Position numbers and translations under genes: made by a program
NCBI GenBank assembly: GCA_029964075.1
Contig: CM057149.1
Span: forward strand, 36,972,900-37,036,899
Length of the DNA: 64,000 nucleotides
Direction of reading: 5' to 3'
DNA from: Patiria pectinifera
Lineage: Eukaryota; Echinodermata; Asteroidea; Valvatida; Asterinidae
In this document: piece after piece, positions 15,101 through 22,540 of the stretch
Numbering within the stretch: position 1 is the first letter of the stretch
Layout: each line of letters begins with the position of its first letter
The notes under the pieces: model-generated
The model's database searches: none
The model's input: the letters and a program-made list of their open reading frames with translations, nothing else
Told to the model about the DNA's origin: nothing

Positions 15101-16884
15101 AGCCCCGAGGAATTATGACTGCAACAGGATCAAAGAATAAATTCAACAAATATTATTAGATTAACTTAAAGGTTCCAGCTAGGGAAAAGGTCAGTTGTAT
15201 ACAAAGTTTCAAGCACTAAAATACTCAGACTGGGACCCTGAGTGCATAAAAACGTGCAAAATTACTACTGACGTTTTTTTACTCACCATTCAGCTAATTA
15301 ATGCCCACACAACACATACATCAAAATGCTTAAGTTGCAAGCATGTCACCTGCAAAATTTGAGACCTTAAATCCAATTTTGAGGCAAGTTTTTGACAGTT
15401 CAAAAACCATCCACGTCATTCTCCATGCTTAAGAAATGGTGGTGTGATTCCCAAGGTATTCTGGGTAGGTGTAGGAAGAGCCTTGCAGCTTACTTGTTTT
15501 TTAATCGATGGCCAAATGAACATAGCGCCCTCTGTTAAAAAATGAAACATTCTGCATTCACTCAGATCAACAAGAGGGCGCTGTTTTATCTACACGATGA
15601 AAATGTTTTAGCTGAGGGGTCTTTTTGCACAATGCATTGCAGTACACATCAACGTGATGTTTCGCGTTTGGATTTCGATAACTCCCTGCAAAATTAGAAT
15701 TAAACGCTGAATTTTTGGTGATACAAAGCTCACAACAGCAACTTTGCAGGGCAGAAGTTTCGGGGATTTTCGAAGAAACTGTAGTGAGTAAGAAGCTTGC
15801 CGATTTGATTCACAGTGGTTTTATTATGCAGCACAAACTTTTGCACAATATGGATACCTTAAGTTTTGGGACTCTCATACACAGTATTGAGAGTCCCAAA
15901 TTTTCGGACTATAAAATACTAAGCTAGCAAGGAATAATTGTGATATTAATAAGCATCCTGGCGATTTTCGCCACAATATGCCCTTTCCGCACTGAGCCAA
16001 GCTGACACTTGAAACGTGCATGCAGAGATATGATCGCGATCGATCGATGATTTTCAGTTCGCTCAGAGCGCGCCGAAAATCATCGATCGATCGCAATCAT
16101 CTCTGCGTGCACGTTTCAAGTGTCAGCTTGGCTCAGTGCCGAAAGGGCATATTTTTCATCATTTTGGCCTAAAAACCGACAGAATATAGCAATGTTTGTT
16201 CTGCGCAACTTACGTGAGTAGGCCTATGTCATGAGGTATTGTACCTCATTTCTGTGTTTTGATGGACGTTTTTGTACTTATTTGGTGTTTTGTGCTGCAA
16301 ACAATTTTGCAGGGTTCTGTATAGAACTATGACTTGAGGCTCCGCTCACGCTGAGCATCATAGTTCTGGGAGTACGTAGGTGAGTATGCTTCTAAAGCAA
16401 AAATAAGCTACAAACTAAGCCTAAATGTGAAAATCAAAATTTGACAAAGTTCTATTCCTACATGTTTTTGTATCCTCAAGTCACCATAATTTTAATTGAC
16501 GCAGATAACGCTTGCAACGCGCGCGCACGTTGTCCAACGCAAATTGAATGCGAGTGCGTCAAAACATATCCTCATCGTTTTAGGTGGACTGACGATAGAT
16601 GGTGGAAGTGTAGCCTTTATTTACGAAGGTGGTCCAGTAATGGGGCTACCCTCATGCGAGCTGGCATGGTCCAAAGTTTGGGTCCGAGTTGGCTCAAAAA
16701 CCCTCAGGACGACAGGCATGACAGGTAGTGTCGGAAATACAGTCGTTTCGTATCAAATCGTGTGGCGTGCATTAAACATAAAATGTAAACAAGAAACGTT
16801 AGACATGTTCGAGGACAAAACGACCCTCAATCGAGGCTACATAAGTATACATACCGAAGAGCTGGTTCCTTCACTCTCTGACAT
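52..16884 (-). CDS. CXXC1: CXXC finger protein 1 (CFP1), SET1 complex CpG-binding subunit; 3' end beyond window
   Basis: CFP1 binds unmethylated CpG DNA and H3K4me3 in the nucleus and targets the SET1 (COMPASS) H3K4 methyltransferase to CpG islands. I read eleven exons on the minus strand with GT-AG sites and matching phases: 16,855-16,884 (ATG), 13,298-13,482, 11,983-12,083, 11,296-11,639, 5,964-6,038, 5,222-5,296, 4,510-4,617, 3,606-3,749, 2,907-3,121, 1,802-2,009 and 818-928, then 52-145. The first eleven join in frame into 532 residues; 52-145 is the twelfth. Domain order matches the family: PHD, basic/acidic linker, CXXC finger, charged region, CYGPGC/KYCSEAC cysteine motif, coiled coil (LPQRIQQWQ), then the IFCVSCGHPINP domain. 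A short exon expected between 818 and 145 was not found; the phases require it. The remaining C-terminus lies left of base 1. This copy keeps every family domain, so it is the likely orthologue. Confidence 0.9.
146..817 (-). other. CXXC1: CFP1 intron with an expected but unseen small exon
   Basis: Vertebrate CFP1 has about 16 residues (around SFGSMYPTRIEG) between the two flanking exons. Phase 0 out of 818-928 and a one-base completion into 52-145 demand an exon of length 3n+2. I could not identify it by eye; the rest is AT-rich with no repeat recognised. Confidence 0.4.
818..928 (-). CDS. CXXC1: CFP1 C-terminal exon, IFCVSCGHPINP motif
   Basis: The exon reads STDGESEEADLSIFCVSCGH then PINPVRALRHMSKCYSK, closely matching human CFP1 (LQIFCVSCGHPINPRVALRHMERCYAK). 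It starts after TATGCAG and ends at GTAAGG, phase 0 on both sides. Confidence 0.92.
1802..2009 (-). CDS. CXXC1: CFP1 coiled-coil exon
   Basis: The exon encodes RLFEFLPQRIQQWQRSPCIA followed by a Glu/Lys/Leu heptad stretch (KKSLEKMRSEMEEVKKKIAE) to VAQDQD. This is the N-terminal part of the CFP1 C-terminal (zf-CpG_bind_C) region used in SET1 binding. It ends in phase 0 before GTGAGA. Confidence 0.9.
2105..2575 (-). pseudogene. Tigger transposase relic in a CFP1 intron
   Basis: Minus-strand translation gives [25 protein letters not shown], colinear with SKKMGRPDYPCSDGWWDCFK in the intact transposase at 24.5-26.1 kb. Further matches to its N-terminal third run up to about 2,570. The catalytic two thirds are missing and the frame is broken. 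It directly abuts a block (2,570-2,770) that is also found at 26,690-26,885 beside the intact Tigger. Confidence 0.75.
2907..3121 (-). CDS. CXXC1: CFP1 cysteine-motif exon
   Basis: The exon runs from KEPEKRPSKEERKRKRSQQK through QCYGPGCVNAARPGSKYCSE to LAT plus two bases, ending at a GTGAGG donor. The next exon supplies C, giving LATN-RLFEFLPQRIQQWQ. The CxxxxC/CxxxC cluster is family-typical (human CLGPGC...KYCSDDC). The paralogous exon at 27,349-27,467 has lost this cluster. Confidence 0.9.
3335..3537 (-). repeat. tRNA-derived SINE
   Basis: The reverse complement starts GTGTGGCCTAGTGGTTAGAG (A box), has TCAGGGCTCAAATCC (B-box-like), and continues into a body containing CTTGGGCAAGCCACTTCATC. 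The same SINE lies at 28,262-28,492, at the same distance from the paralogous exon, so it predates the duplication. Confidence 0.75.
3606..4617 (-). CDS. CXXC1: CFP1 charged middle region, two exons
   Basis: Exon 4,510-4,617 (108 bases) encodes KVLRKQYLSSQSESWDTTSI and on to SVFPERYTR. Exon 3,606-3,749 (144 bases) encodes KPPPTIDVSLVDHYDYTMRP followed by a Lys/Glu run ending KEKQ. Both are phase 0. The second has a paralogue at 28,558-28,698; the first has none, and skipping it keeps the frame. Confidence 0.85.
5222..6038 (-). CDS. CXXC1: CFP1 CXXC zinc finger, two 75-base exons
   Basis: Exons 5,964-6,038 and 5,222-5,296 encode RRCGQCGPCQLVSDCGKCDF then DMKKYGGQNKLRQKCRLKQC. All eight zinc-binding cysteines are present, as are the KYGG turn and the RQ pair that in human CFP1 contacts CpG. 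The finger should bind unmethylated CpG. Both exons are phase 0 and flanked by AG/GTAAGT sites. Confidence 0.92.
6222..6521. mobile_element. MITE with CCCTAACCCT/CCTGCCAAACGC termini
   Basis: The left end has ACCCTAACCCT followed by CCCTGCCAAACGCAGCAACA. The right end, reversed, reads ACCCTAACCCTGCCAGACGC-AACACAGAGC. The inverted ends bound about 300 bases with no coding signal, in the CFP1 intron. Confidence 0.5.
7306..7430. repeat. TGAC/GTCA degenerate simple repeat
   Basis: The stretch is an irregular tandem of CTGACTGAGTCA-type units. An equivalent, longer block lies at 31,935-32,230 in the paralogous intron, so the repeat existed before the duplication. Confidence 0.8.
7490..11246. mobile_element. 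3.76-kb foldback element with ~0.9-kb inverted arms
   Basis: The arms are about 7,490-8,395 and 10,335-11,246. They begin GAGCGGGAGCCAG / GACCGGGAGCCAG (reversed) and stay closely similar through GTGGGCGTGGCCTAAATA. A TA dinucleotide flanks both ends (7,488-7,489 and 11,247-11,248), suggesting a TA target duplication. The middle (8,400-10,330) has no recognisable transposase; it carries poly-C tracts and a GGGCGGATCCA motif like the ends of the element at 31.4 kb. The paralogous intron at about 32,290-32,310 has the empty site. Confidence 0.8.
11296..11639 (-). CDS. CXXC1: CFP1 charged linker exon
   Basis: This 344-base exon encodes a Lys/Glu/Asp- and Ser-rich linker beginning KANPDAKTVYKEKRESKDL and ending in Ser/Ala-rich sequence before a GTGAGA donor. 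The start aligns with the EKDPKLEIRYR region that follows the PHD in vertebrate CFP1; the rest is low complexity. Related exons in the paralogue lie at 32,392-32,780, 34,228-34,344 and 37,582-38,086. Confidence 0.85.
11983..13482 (-). CDS. CXXC1: CFP1 PHD finger, two exons
   Basis: Exon 13,298-13,482 begins QDEIARSFHYLPER and ends HYCICRSTDGTRFMI in phase 2. Exon 11,983-12,083 continues CCDYCEEWYHGDCIGI to YACPPCS. Together they make a complete Cys4-His-Cys3 PHD finger at about residues 59-105, with the Trp typical of H3K4me3 readers (EEWYHGDC). The intron splits the finger between the second and third cysteines. The same split occurs in the paralogous copies at 38.7-39.8, 35.3-37.6 and 54.2 kb. 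Confidence 0.9.
12184..13181. mobile_element. TTAA-flanked MITE, about 1 kb
   Basis: Inverted ends: left CCTTCCCAAATCCTTCAAAA, right (reversed) CCTAACCTTCCCAAATCCTC. TTAA lies at 12,180-12,183 and 13,182-13,185. The interior reiterates GGAGGATTTTGCAGGATTG near 12,220, 12,420, 12,480 and 12,530. TTAA target sites and CC-starting ends fit piggyBac-type nonautonomous elements. It sits within the intron that splits the PHD finger. Confidence 0.6.
13704..13844. repeat. 141-bp near-perfect hairpin
   Basis: Left arm ATCTCGTTTGTAAACACAAG...GGGAGTCGGGAA pairs with right arm TTCCCGACTCCCT...ATAAACGAGAT, about 55 bases each with a short spacer. No coding signal; a compact foldback MITE is the simplest reading. 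Confidence 0.7.
14004..16360. mobile_element. 2.36-kb foldback element with ~215-bp inverted ends
   Basis: Ends read TGATGCTCCGCGTGAGCGGA and, reversed, TGATGCTCAGCGTGAGCGGA. The inverted arms span 14,004-14,228 and 16,148-16,360, with TA at 14,002-14,003 and 16,361-16,362. No transposase was recognised inside. A second palindrome (15,976-16,152) sits against the right arm. The element fills most of CFP1 intron 1. Confidence 0.75.
15976..16152. repeat. 177-bp hairpin, ~80-base arms
   Basis: Left arm ATATGCCCTTTCCGCACTGA... and right arm ...TCAGTGCCGAAAGGGCATAT are nearly complementary throughout, including GATCGATCGATGATTTTC. The loop is about 16 bases. It directly borders the right arm of the enclosing foldback. 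Confidence 0.8.
16855..16884 (-). CDS. CXXC1: CFP1 coding exon 1
   Basis: The exon gives ATG plus nine codons (MSESEGTSSS) and stops at a GTATGTAT donor in phase 0, matching the next exon at 13,482. It was recognised because the same ten-codon exon with the same donor recurs at 41,827-41,856 and 55,661-55,690 (MSYSEGTTSP), each upstream of a CFP1-like exon set. The intron that follows, 13,483-16,854, is 3.4 kb and filled by palindromic elements. Confidence 0.75.
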
Positions 16885-17336
16885 GTTTTCGAGTTTAAAA
16901 AATTCACTACCTAGCACAAATATAACAGGATTGACACACGCAAAATTGATTGAGATTGAACGAACTTTTGCTTTGCGAGTGACGTCATGATTTTGTGCAG
17001 GGTAGGTAATTAACATAAAAGTTGAAGGGAAAAAAATGTTCACTTTTAACTGAACAAATAAGCAAAATACATACTAATACAACATGTATTAAATATCATT
17101 CATTTCAATTGATTTTATTTTTTCGTTTTATAGAATTTTTATATTATTGCAGTAGCTTTTTTTTTTTTTTAAGTGTTACTTATGTTGAGGCCTAAACATT
17201 TTCAAGATGGCTGCGCCCTGTGTGACAAAAATTCATCAGCGACTAAACATACGGCCTATGCCGCCGCGCCCAAGGCTAGGGCTGCGATAACCCTAGCCCT
17301 GGAGCTGGCCGCGCCGCGATCCGGCGACGCTGATTT

Positions 17337-17384
17337 TTCGCTCGTACCCCCCGCCCTGCAATGCAGGGCGGGGGTACGAGCGAA
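17337..17384. repeat. 48-bp GC-rich hairpin flanked by 10-bp direct repeats
   Basis: TTCGCTCGTACCCCCCGCCC...GGGGGTACGAGCGAA is almost a perfect palindrome. ACGCTGATTT occurs immediately before and after it, like a target duplication. It is unusually CpG-rich for its surroundings. Confidence 0.6.
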
Positions 17385-19340
17385 CGCTGATTTGAATTTC
17401 CAGTCATGTGGTTGCTAGGGCAAAGCTTCTGGTGTTGTTAGGCAAAGCTAATGCGATAACGTACTGACACGCTATGGGGTCGCATTATTTTTAAGGAATT
17501 TCTATGAGGTTGCCTCGTGCCGTTTATTGTAAACAGTGGTGACAGCCAGTATCGAATGATCATGAAACTGCACTTTTGTTTACAACCACATTGCCACGAT
17601 CAATAAAAAGAAGCCAGGAAAGGAAAGTGTTTATATCCCAAACGGGGCTAACCAAGAGGCAATTTCAGAATGTCAATGATCTTCAGAAATGTAAAGTTTA
17701 TATCCAGAATGGCTTACCAAGAGGCAACTCAGAATGATCTTTAGAAAATGAAAGATTCTGCAAGAATAGGCCAACCATTAACTTTACTAAGCCAGTGAAA
17801 TAAAACAAACTTAAGGATGCTACCAAGGAGACCATGGAGAACAATGTACCTTATAAATTCAAGAAAGAAATTATCTGGGTGATTCGGGAACTATAATTTT
17901 AATTCTTGGTTTATTATCAGTATTCGTAACTCATTCTGGATAATCTTACAGCATTCTTACAAGTTTCTTAGCGTTATTTTCTTGGCGTTAAATGGTCCAG
18001 AATCATATGCCGAATCATTACGAATATGTCAAAAAATATTGTACATTTATTATAAAGAATAACTTACAAATACACTAAATAGGCATAATTGTGGGTCATT
18101 CTGGATGATTCTTGAGTTATTCGTATATTATTCTTGACAAAATCGCCAATTCGGTTGTTATTCTGCACTAAATCGCAGTAGTTCGGCTTGATTCGGTCTG
18201 ATTCGGCTTCCAATTCGTACCTAGTTCCTGACATTTTGTTTTTCATTTCTTAAGTTATTCTTACAAAAAAGGGTAATTGTGGATTAACTGGGGAATGTGT
18301 GAACCTAGCATTATAGAAGAGATAAGAGCAACTTGGATCCAAACTTGGGTTAAGACTGGAAAACGTATAAGGACCGAAATAAAACAGTTCAAGATGGACA
18401 ACTAAAAGCAACACACGGGTAATCACCCGTGTTAAAAGTTCTTCACACCAACAGGATGGTCTTTGGTCGGGTTGCGGAGGGACTTGTGGTGAAGCAAAAT
18501 GGTGGACACGAACACAGAGGATACACCAGCTGAGGAAGTGAAGATCCAGTCGATTCACCCCTGATATCTTGGATACATGTACTTGTGTAGGAAATGTTTT
18601 GTTGTAGTCGAGTTTATAGCCATTAACAATGGCTTATTAATCAAGCTGCTATTGGCATCTCAAAAACTGAATGAAAATATGTATAGGGTGACTGGAAAAG
18701 ATGTTTATTTTACCGTAAAACTCCCAAGGACAATCCAATGCTCACTCAAATATTAAATCTTTGGTTCATATGTTAGGTAAGCTTGATAAAACAAGCTGCT
18801 ATTTTTGTGTCATTTTGTAATTTTCGTGTTACAAAATGTAAATGTATACATGTATATGCTTTATCATTTTTCAGTTTATAGTACTGTTCAAGTGAGAACA
18901 CTTCAGTTAGTGGTGGAAATTGTCATCTTTACATGTACATGTACTGTAAATTTCGAAATGTACCTCTCGTAATGCCTAAAATGCATGTATGATTCCTTGG
19001 CAAATGCACAATTTGCGCATACATGCAACCAGCCCATTTTAAGATTTTGAAGACTAACATTATTTTACATTCGTCTATAAAATCGTTTTTTTAACAGAGG
19101 CAGATACTTTCTCATTTAGATTACAAAATAATGTGTCCGCCCATCTGTTTTGTTTTTGATGAGTAAATTTGTGTGCCTACAAACAATCATACAGGTACTA
19201 TACAGTGCGACCCCAAAAAAAGCAATCCTAAAACATGGATTTTTGTTTTGGATATCAGATTAAAGCTGAGAGCTTTTTCTTTCAAATACTGAAAAAAATC
19301 ATGAAAAGAGCACTTGGGGTTGCTGAGAAAATGCCAATTA

Positions 19341-19724
19341 GGCCAAAAAACAATAATAAGTCGGTCTCTGGTCAGCGCGCGCGTCGATTTTAATCATGCG
19401 CGTCAATCTTTTTTTTCCAAAAATGTTCCGCTGTAGCTCCAACAGCGCCCTCTTTTGTCGCTCCTCCTCCTCATTCAAAGAGCACCAAGGAATGGGAAAT
19501 TGCACCAAGGCAAATGATCGAGAGCACCAAGGCAAATTATGGAGGACACCAATGTACATACATGAGGACATCAAAAAAGCAAAATAGTACCCCACCTTGT
19601 TTGTACAATCCAAGCTTGAAGAAAAAAGAAAAAAAGCAAAAAAAAAAACCCAAAAAGCCGCGTCCCCGCGTCAATTCCGGAACTTCGGTCTGACCAGAGA
19701 CCGAATTTTTTTTTTTTTTTGGCC
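19341..19724. mobile_element. PIF/Harbinger-like MITE, GGCC termini, TTA target site
   Basis: It begins GGCCAAAAAACAATAATAAG-TCGGTCTCTGGTCAG and ends CTGACCAGAGACCGAA-poly(T)-GGCC. TTA flanks both ends. A second copy lies at 45,315-45,689. A 3-bp TWA duplication with GG-starting ends is typical of PIF/Harbinger. Confidence 0.7.
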
Positions 19725-20172
19725 TTATGTAAAAGTACATTGTAGTCATTTTCATCCTGTACACAAGTACTCCAAGCAGTGAAACATTTTACTGTAGTCT
19801 GTATTAAATAAAGCCTCCTGTGCAATTGTCCTTAATTTTCTGTGCAATTTCTTTAATAATTATGTTGACATATTTAGATGTTTAATAATAGGACTAAAAA
19901 GGATAAGAAACCTATTCGGGTGGAAAATAAAACCGGATTCGGTACACTGCTAGCAAGAGCAACAGCACTGTTCGGCCCCTGAAATTCTACCGGAATGAAA
20001 ACAATTATTGTCATGATTGTACTCAACAAAAAAATTAATGCAAGTCCATCCCCGATCACCAATGATATAAGAAAAAAAGAAAACGGATACAGAAACTAAA
20101 AATAGTAATCAGTATACACTAAACATGCTAAAGCAGACATGGAATTTCCAATCTCTTTTTTGAAGTTGTGGT

Positions 20173-20188
20173 GGCTCTGAAAAGAGCC
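20173..20188 (-). terminator. Histone 3' stem-loop (H2B)
   Basis: Read on the minus strand it is GGCTCTTTTCAGAGCC preceded by CAACC and followed by ACCACAACTTCAAAAAA. It is the canonical six-base stem with four-base loop bound by SLBP, with a purine-rich downstream element. Confidence 0.95.
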
Positions 20189-20218
20189 GGTTGGTTTGAT
20201 TGTCGTTCAGTACACCGT

Positions 20219-20587
20219 TTATTTGGATGTGGTGTACTTGGTGACGGCCTTGGTGCCTTCGCTGACAGCGTGCTTGGCCAGCTCACCGGGCAGGAGGAGA
20301 CGGACGGCGGTCTGCACCTCACGGCTGGTGATGGTGGACTTCTTGTTGTAGTGGGCCAGGCGGGAAGCCTCGGCGGCAATACGCTCGAAGATGTCATTGA
20401 CGAAGCTGTTCATGATGCTCATGGCCTTGCTTGAGATGCCGGTGTCGGGGTGCACCTGCTTCATTACCTTGTAGATGTAGATGCCATAGCTCTCCTTTCT
20501 CTTTCGCTTCCTCTTCTTGTTGGTGCTTGGCGCACCCTTGGCTTTGCCGGCCTTCTTCTGTCCTTTTCCGCTTGGCTTGGGAGGCAT
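20219..20587 (-). CDS. H2B: Core histone H2B
   Basis: The intronless ORF encodes 122 residues starting [20 protein letters not shown] and ending [13 protein letters not shown]. It contains the histone-fold core ([20 protein letters not shown] and [20 protein letters not shown]) and packages DNA in nucleosomes with H2A. I chose the inner ATG at 20,587 because MPPKPSGKG is the family N-terminus. A TATAAATA box lies at 20,651-20,658 and the 3' stem-loop is 31 bases past the stop, so expression should be S-phase and non-polyadenylated. The tail [16 protein letters not shown] differs slightly from the usual APRTDKKRRRKRKES. It faces away from H2A, sharing a ~0.9-kb spacer. Confidence 0.97.
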   Translation of the reverse strand: MPPKPSGKGQKKAGKAKGAPSTNKKRKRKRKESYGIYIYKVMKQVHPDTGISSKAMSIMNSFVNDIFERIAAEASRLAHYNKKSTITSREVQTAVRLLLPGELAKHAVSEGTKAVTKYTTSK

Positions 20588-20650
20588 GATGAGTTTCTCT
20601 ATTCTAGCAAACTGCAAGAAAATTGAATATCGTTGAAAGAATTCCTTCAG

Positions 20651-20658
20651 TATTTATA
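20651..20658 (-). promoter_or_regulatory. H2B TATA box
   Basis: TATAAATA on the minus strand, 64 bases upstream of the H2B ATG. A CCAAT box (GTAGCCAATCAA, minus strand) lies near 20,738-20,750. Confidence 0.85.
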
Positions 20659-20918
20659 CCTCCGTGTATGCAAATTCGGATTCTAGACTGTACCACCTGC
20701 AATGCCCGCTAAAATTTGCCGCGCACAATTACGTGTGTTGATTGGCTACGTGTTGCACACGGAACTAAAATTTCCCCAATCGCCGACCTTCGAGGAGTGT
20801 TTGCGGACGTTGAATGAATCACTTTCTGCAACAGGTGGAGCGATCAATTACCAGGTAGTCTTGGAACGAGACGTCAGTGATTGATAGTGATTTTTAAGAA
20901 AGGCGCGAATTATTCAAG

Positions 20919-21060
20919 GCTGGGTAGCTCAGTTGGTCCATGGTGTACCTTTCTTCGAGTACGAGTACGTACGACTTCTTTGCGTACGAGTACGAGTACA
21001 AGACAAACCTTTTCACGAGTACGAGTATTTTGCCATACAAGTACGAGTAATTTTCCCGTA
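20919..21060. repeat. tRNA-like SINE head fused to TACGAG microsatellite
   Basis: GGCTGGGTAGCTCAGTTGGT resembles a tRNA 5' part with an A box but has no B box. It runs into degenerate TACGAG/GAGTAC repeats from about 20,955. It lies between the divergent histone promoters and is probably a SINE fragment, not a tRNA gene. Confidence 0.5.
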
Positions 21061-21506
21061 CACATATTCCCTTGCCCTTTTTGTACTTTTCACACATTAA
21101 AGAAAAACGAGAATTCCCTCAGTCTTATTAAACTATTTTCCAATTGGACAACTCAATTTAAATTTATGAAACCATGAAACTGGAACAAGTGGAGCCATGG
21201 AACAATTCCTTCCTCCATGCTAAAACTTGCTCTCTAATAGTTTATGATTTCAATGAGTCCTAACAATTCATTAAATCATTGTTAATTTATCTTATAGAAA
21301 TCCAGAGGTTTTTTGCAGTCAATTTTCCTGTGTTCATTTGAAGAAAAAAAACCTACAAATGTAGGTATTGTTGTAGCATAGAGCGCTGTTTGAGGGCGTA
21401 CTGCACGAGCCACTATCGATCACTAGCGTCTGAAGCCAAGACTATGTACATTTTTCTGTTGTACTGGGCAGTGTTATGATTGGTTGAATGGAATCCGTCA
21501 GAAACG

Positions 21507-21514
21507 TATAAATA
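21507..21514 (+). promoter_or_regulatory. H2A TATA box
   Basis: TATAAATA, 62 bases upstream of the H2A ATG, mirroring the spacing at H2B. An inverted CCAAT (GATTGGTTG) lies near 21,478. Confidence 0.85.
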
Positions 21515-21576
21515 GTCGCACTGAAGGCGCAAAATTCAATTTTCTTTCAAAGAATCATCAGAGAACAATCATCAAC

Positions 21577-21954
21577 ATGTCTGGACGTGGAAAGGGAGGA
21601 AAGGCGCGCGCCAAGGGAAAGAGTCGATCATCCAGAGCTGGTCTGCAGTTCCCAGTGGGCCGTGTTCACCGTTTCCTGCGCAAGGGCAACTATGCCGCGC
21701 GTGTGGGAGCCGGTGCCCCGGTCTACCTGGCCGCTGTCATGGAGTACTTGGCCGCTGAGATCCTCGAGTTGGCCGGCAACGCTGCCCGCGACAACAAGAA
21801 GACAAGAATCAACCCCCGTCACTTGCAGTTGGCCATCCGCAACGACGAAGAGTTGAACAAGCTTCTCAGCGGTGTCACCATCGCCCAGGGTGGTGTATTG
21901 CCCAACATTCAGGCCGTTCTGTTGCCCAAGAAGACCGCCAAGGCTGCCAAATAA
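21577..21954 (+). CDS. H2A: Core histone H2A
   Basis: The intronless ORF encodes 125 residues, [20 protein letters not shown] to [11 protein letters not shown]. The [20 protein letters not shown] signature and the acidic-patch residues ([10 protein letters not shown] and NDEELNKLL) are present. It dimerises with H2B in nucleosomes. The inner ATG is used because SGRGKGGK is the family N-terminus. Two substitutions look unusual: [10 protein letters not shown] where RIIPRHLQLA is normal, and NYAARVGAG where the fourth residue is often Glu or Lys. A TATA box lies upstream and a 3' stem-loop 32 bases past the stop, so it should be replication-dependent. Confidence 0.97.
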   Translation: MSGRGKGGKARAKGKSRSSRAGLQFPVGRVHRFLRKGNYAARVGAGAPVYLAAVMEYLAAEILELAGNAARDNKKTRINPRHLQLAIRNDEELNKLLSGVTIAQGGVLPNIQAVLLPKKTAKAAK

Positions 21955-21986
21955 ACGCTGAATCCTCGGCTCAACAAAAACCAACC

Positions 21987-22002
21987 GGCTCTTTTCAGGG
22001 CC
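21987..22002 (+). terminator. Histone 3' stem-loop (H2A)
   Basis: GGCTCTTTTCAGGGCC with one G-U-type pair, preceded by CCAACC and followed by ACCACAACTTCAAAAAAGAG, the U7-type downstream element. An AATAAA also occurs downstream near 22,070. Confidence 0.95.
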
Positions 22003-22105
22003 ACCACAACTTCAAAAAAGAGATTGAATTCATGTCTGTCTGTTTATCAATGCCGCATTTTTTTTTCTAATAAAAAAAATTCAAAGGCCTACATTACGTC
22101 CGCCT

Positions 22106-22215
22106 AGAATCCCCAGCTCAACAAAAAACAACCACCCCTACAACTTCAAAAAAGAGATCGAGTTCAATGTCCGTCTGTTGTCGGTACCGCATTTTTTTCT
22201 AATAAAGATAAATCA
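22106..22215 (+). repeat. Duplicated histone 3' flank lacking the stem-loop
   Basis: The block repeats the H2A 3' flank: CCCAGCTCAACAAAAAACAA then CTACAACTTCAAAAAAGAGA and GTCCGTCTGTTGTCGG-TACCGCA. The bases that would form the stem-loop are gone. It ends in TAATAAAGA. Confidence 0.75.
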
Positions 22216-22464
22216 TACTATAGTCATGATAGTCCCGCCTAGACACATTATGTTATGATAGAGCTCCGCGCGTGAAGCCCCATACCATACTTCCTCCATC
22301 ATGTTCATGTTATGTACTTGTACTGATGTTAGGCCTACCAAAAGTACTAGCATCTAGGTGGGTGTTTTTTTTGGAGATATCTATCTGAATTAGGGGCCGG
22401 GAGTACAAGGGGGGGGGTTCCCTGACAGTGGTTTTGGTTGATTTTCCCTCACTTTTTTAAACGA

Positions 22465-22540
22465 TTAATTCTAGCCACCACAGCTTAAAAAAAGAGGTAG
22501 AATTAACCGTCTGCAGGCATACTGTGTAGTGTCCCTTCCT
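22465..22540 (+). repeat. Second, weaker echo of the histone 3' flank
   Basis: GCCACCACAGCTTAAAAAAA-GAGGTAGAATTAACCGTCTG parallels CCACCACAACTTCAAAAAAG-AGATTGAATTC...GTCTG of the H2A 3' flank. More diverged than the copy at 22.1 kb. Confidence 0.55.

Larger units (their letters stand above)
16885..20150. other. Region between CFP1 and H2B; 5' flank, small repeats, one MITE
   Basis: No gene was recognised. It should hold the CFP1 promoter next to 16,884. It also contains a GC-rich hairpin (17,337-17,384), a twofold repeat of about 75 bases around 17,615-17,760 (TTTATATCC..GAGGCAA..CAGAATG), AT-rich DNA with recurrent ATTCGTAA-like words (17,900-18,240), and a GGCC-type MITE (19,341-19,724). 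Confidence 0.5.

Noticed and set aside
16496-16990. 164-codon plus-strand open frame
   Set aside because: It overlaps CFP1 exon 1 on the other strand, and its paralogous regions at 41.8 and 55.7 kb are not open in that frame.
19537-19825. Phe-rich open frames
   Set aside because: They arise from the poly-T ends of the GGCC-type MITE at 19.34-19.72 kb.
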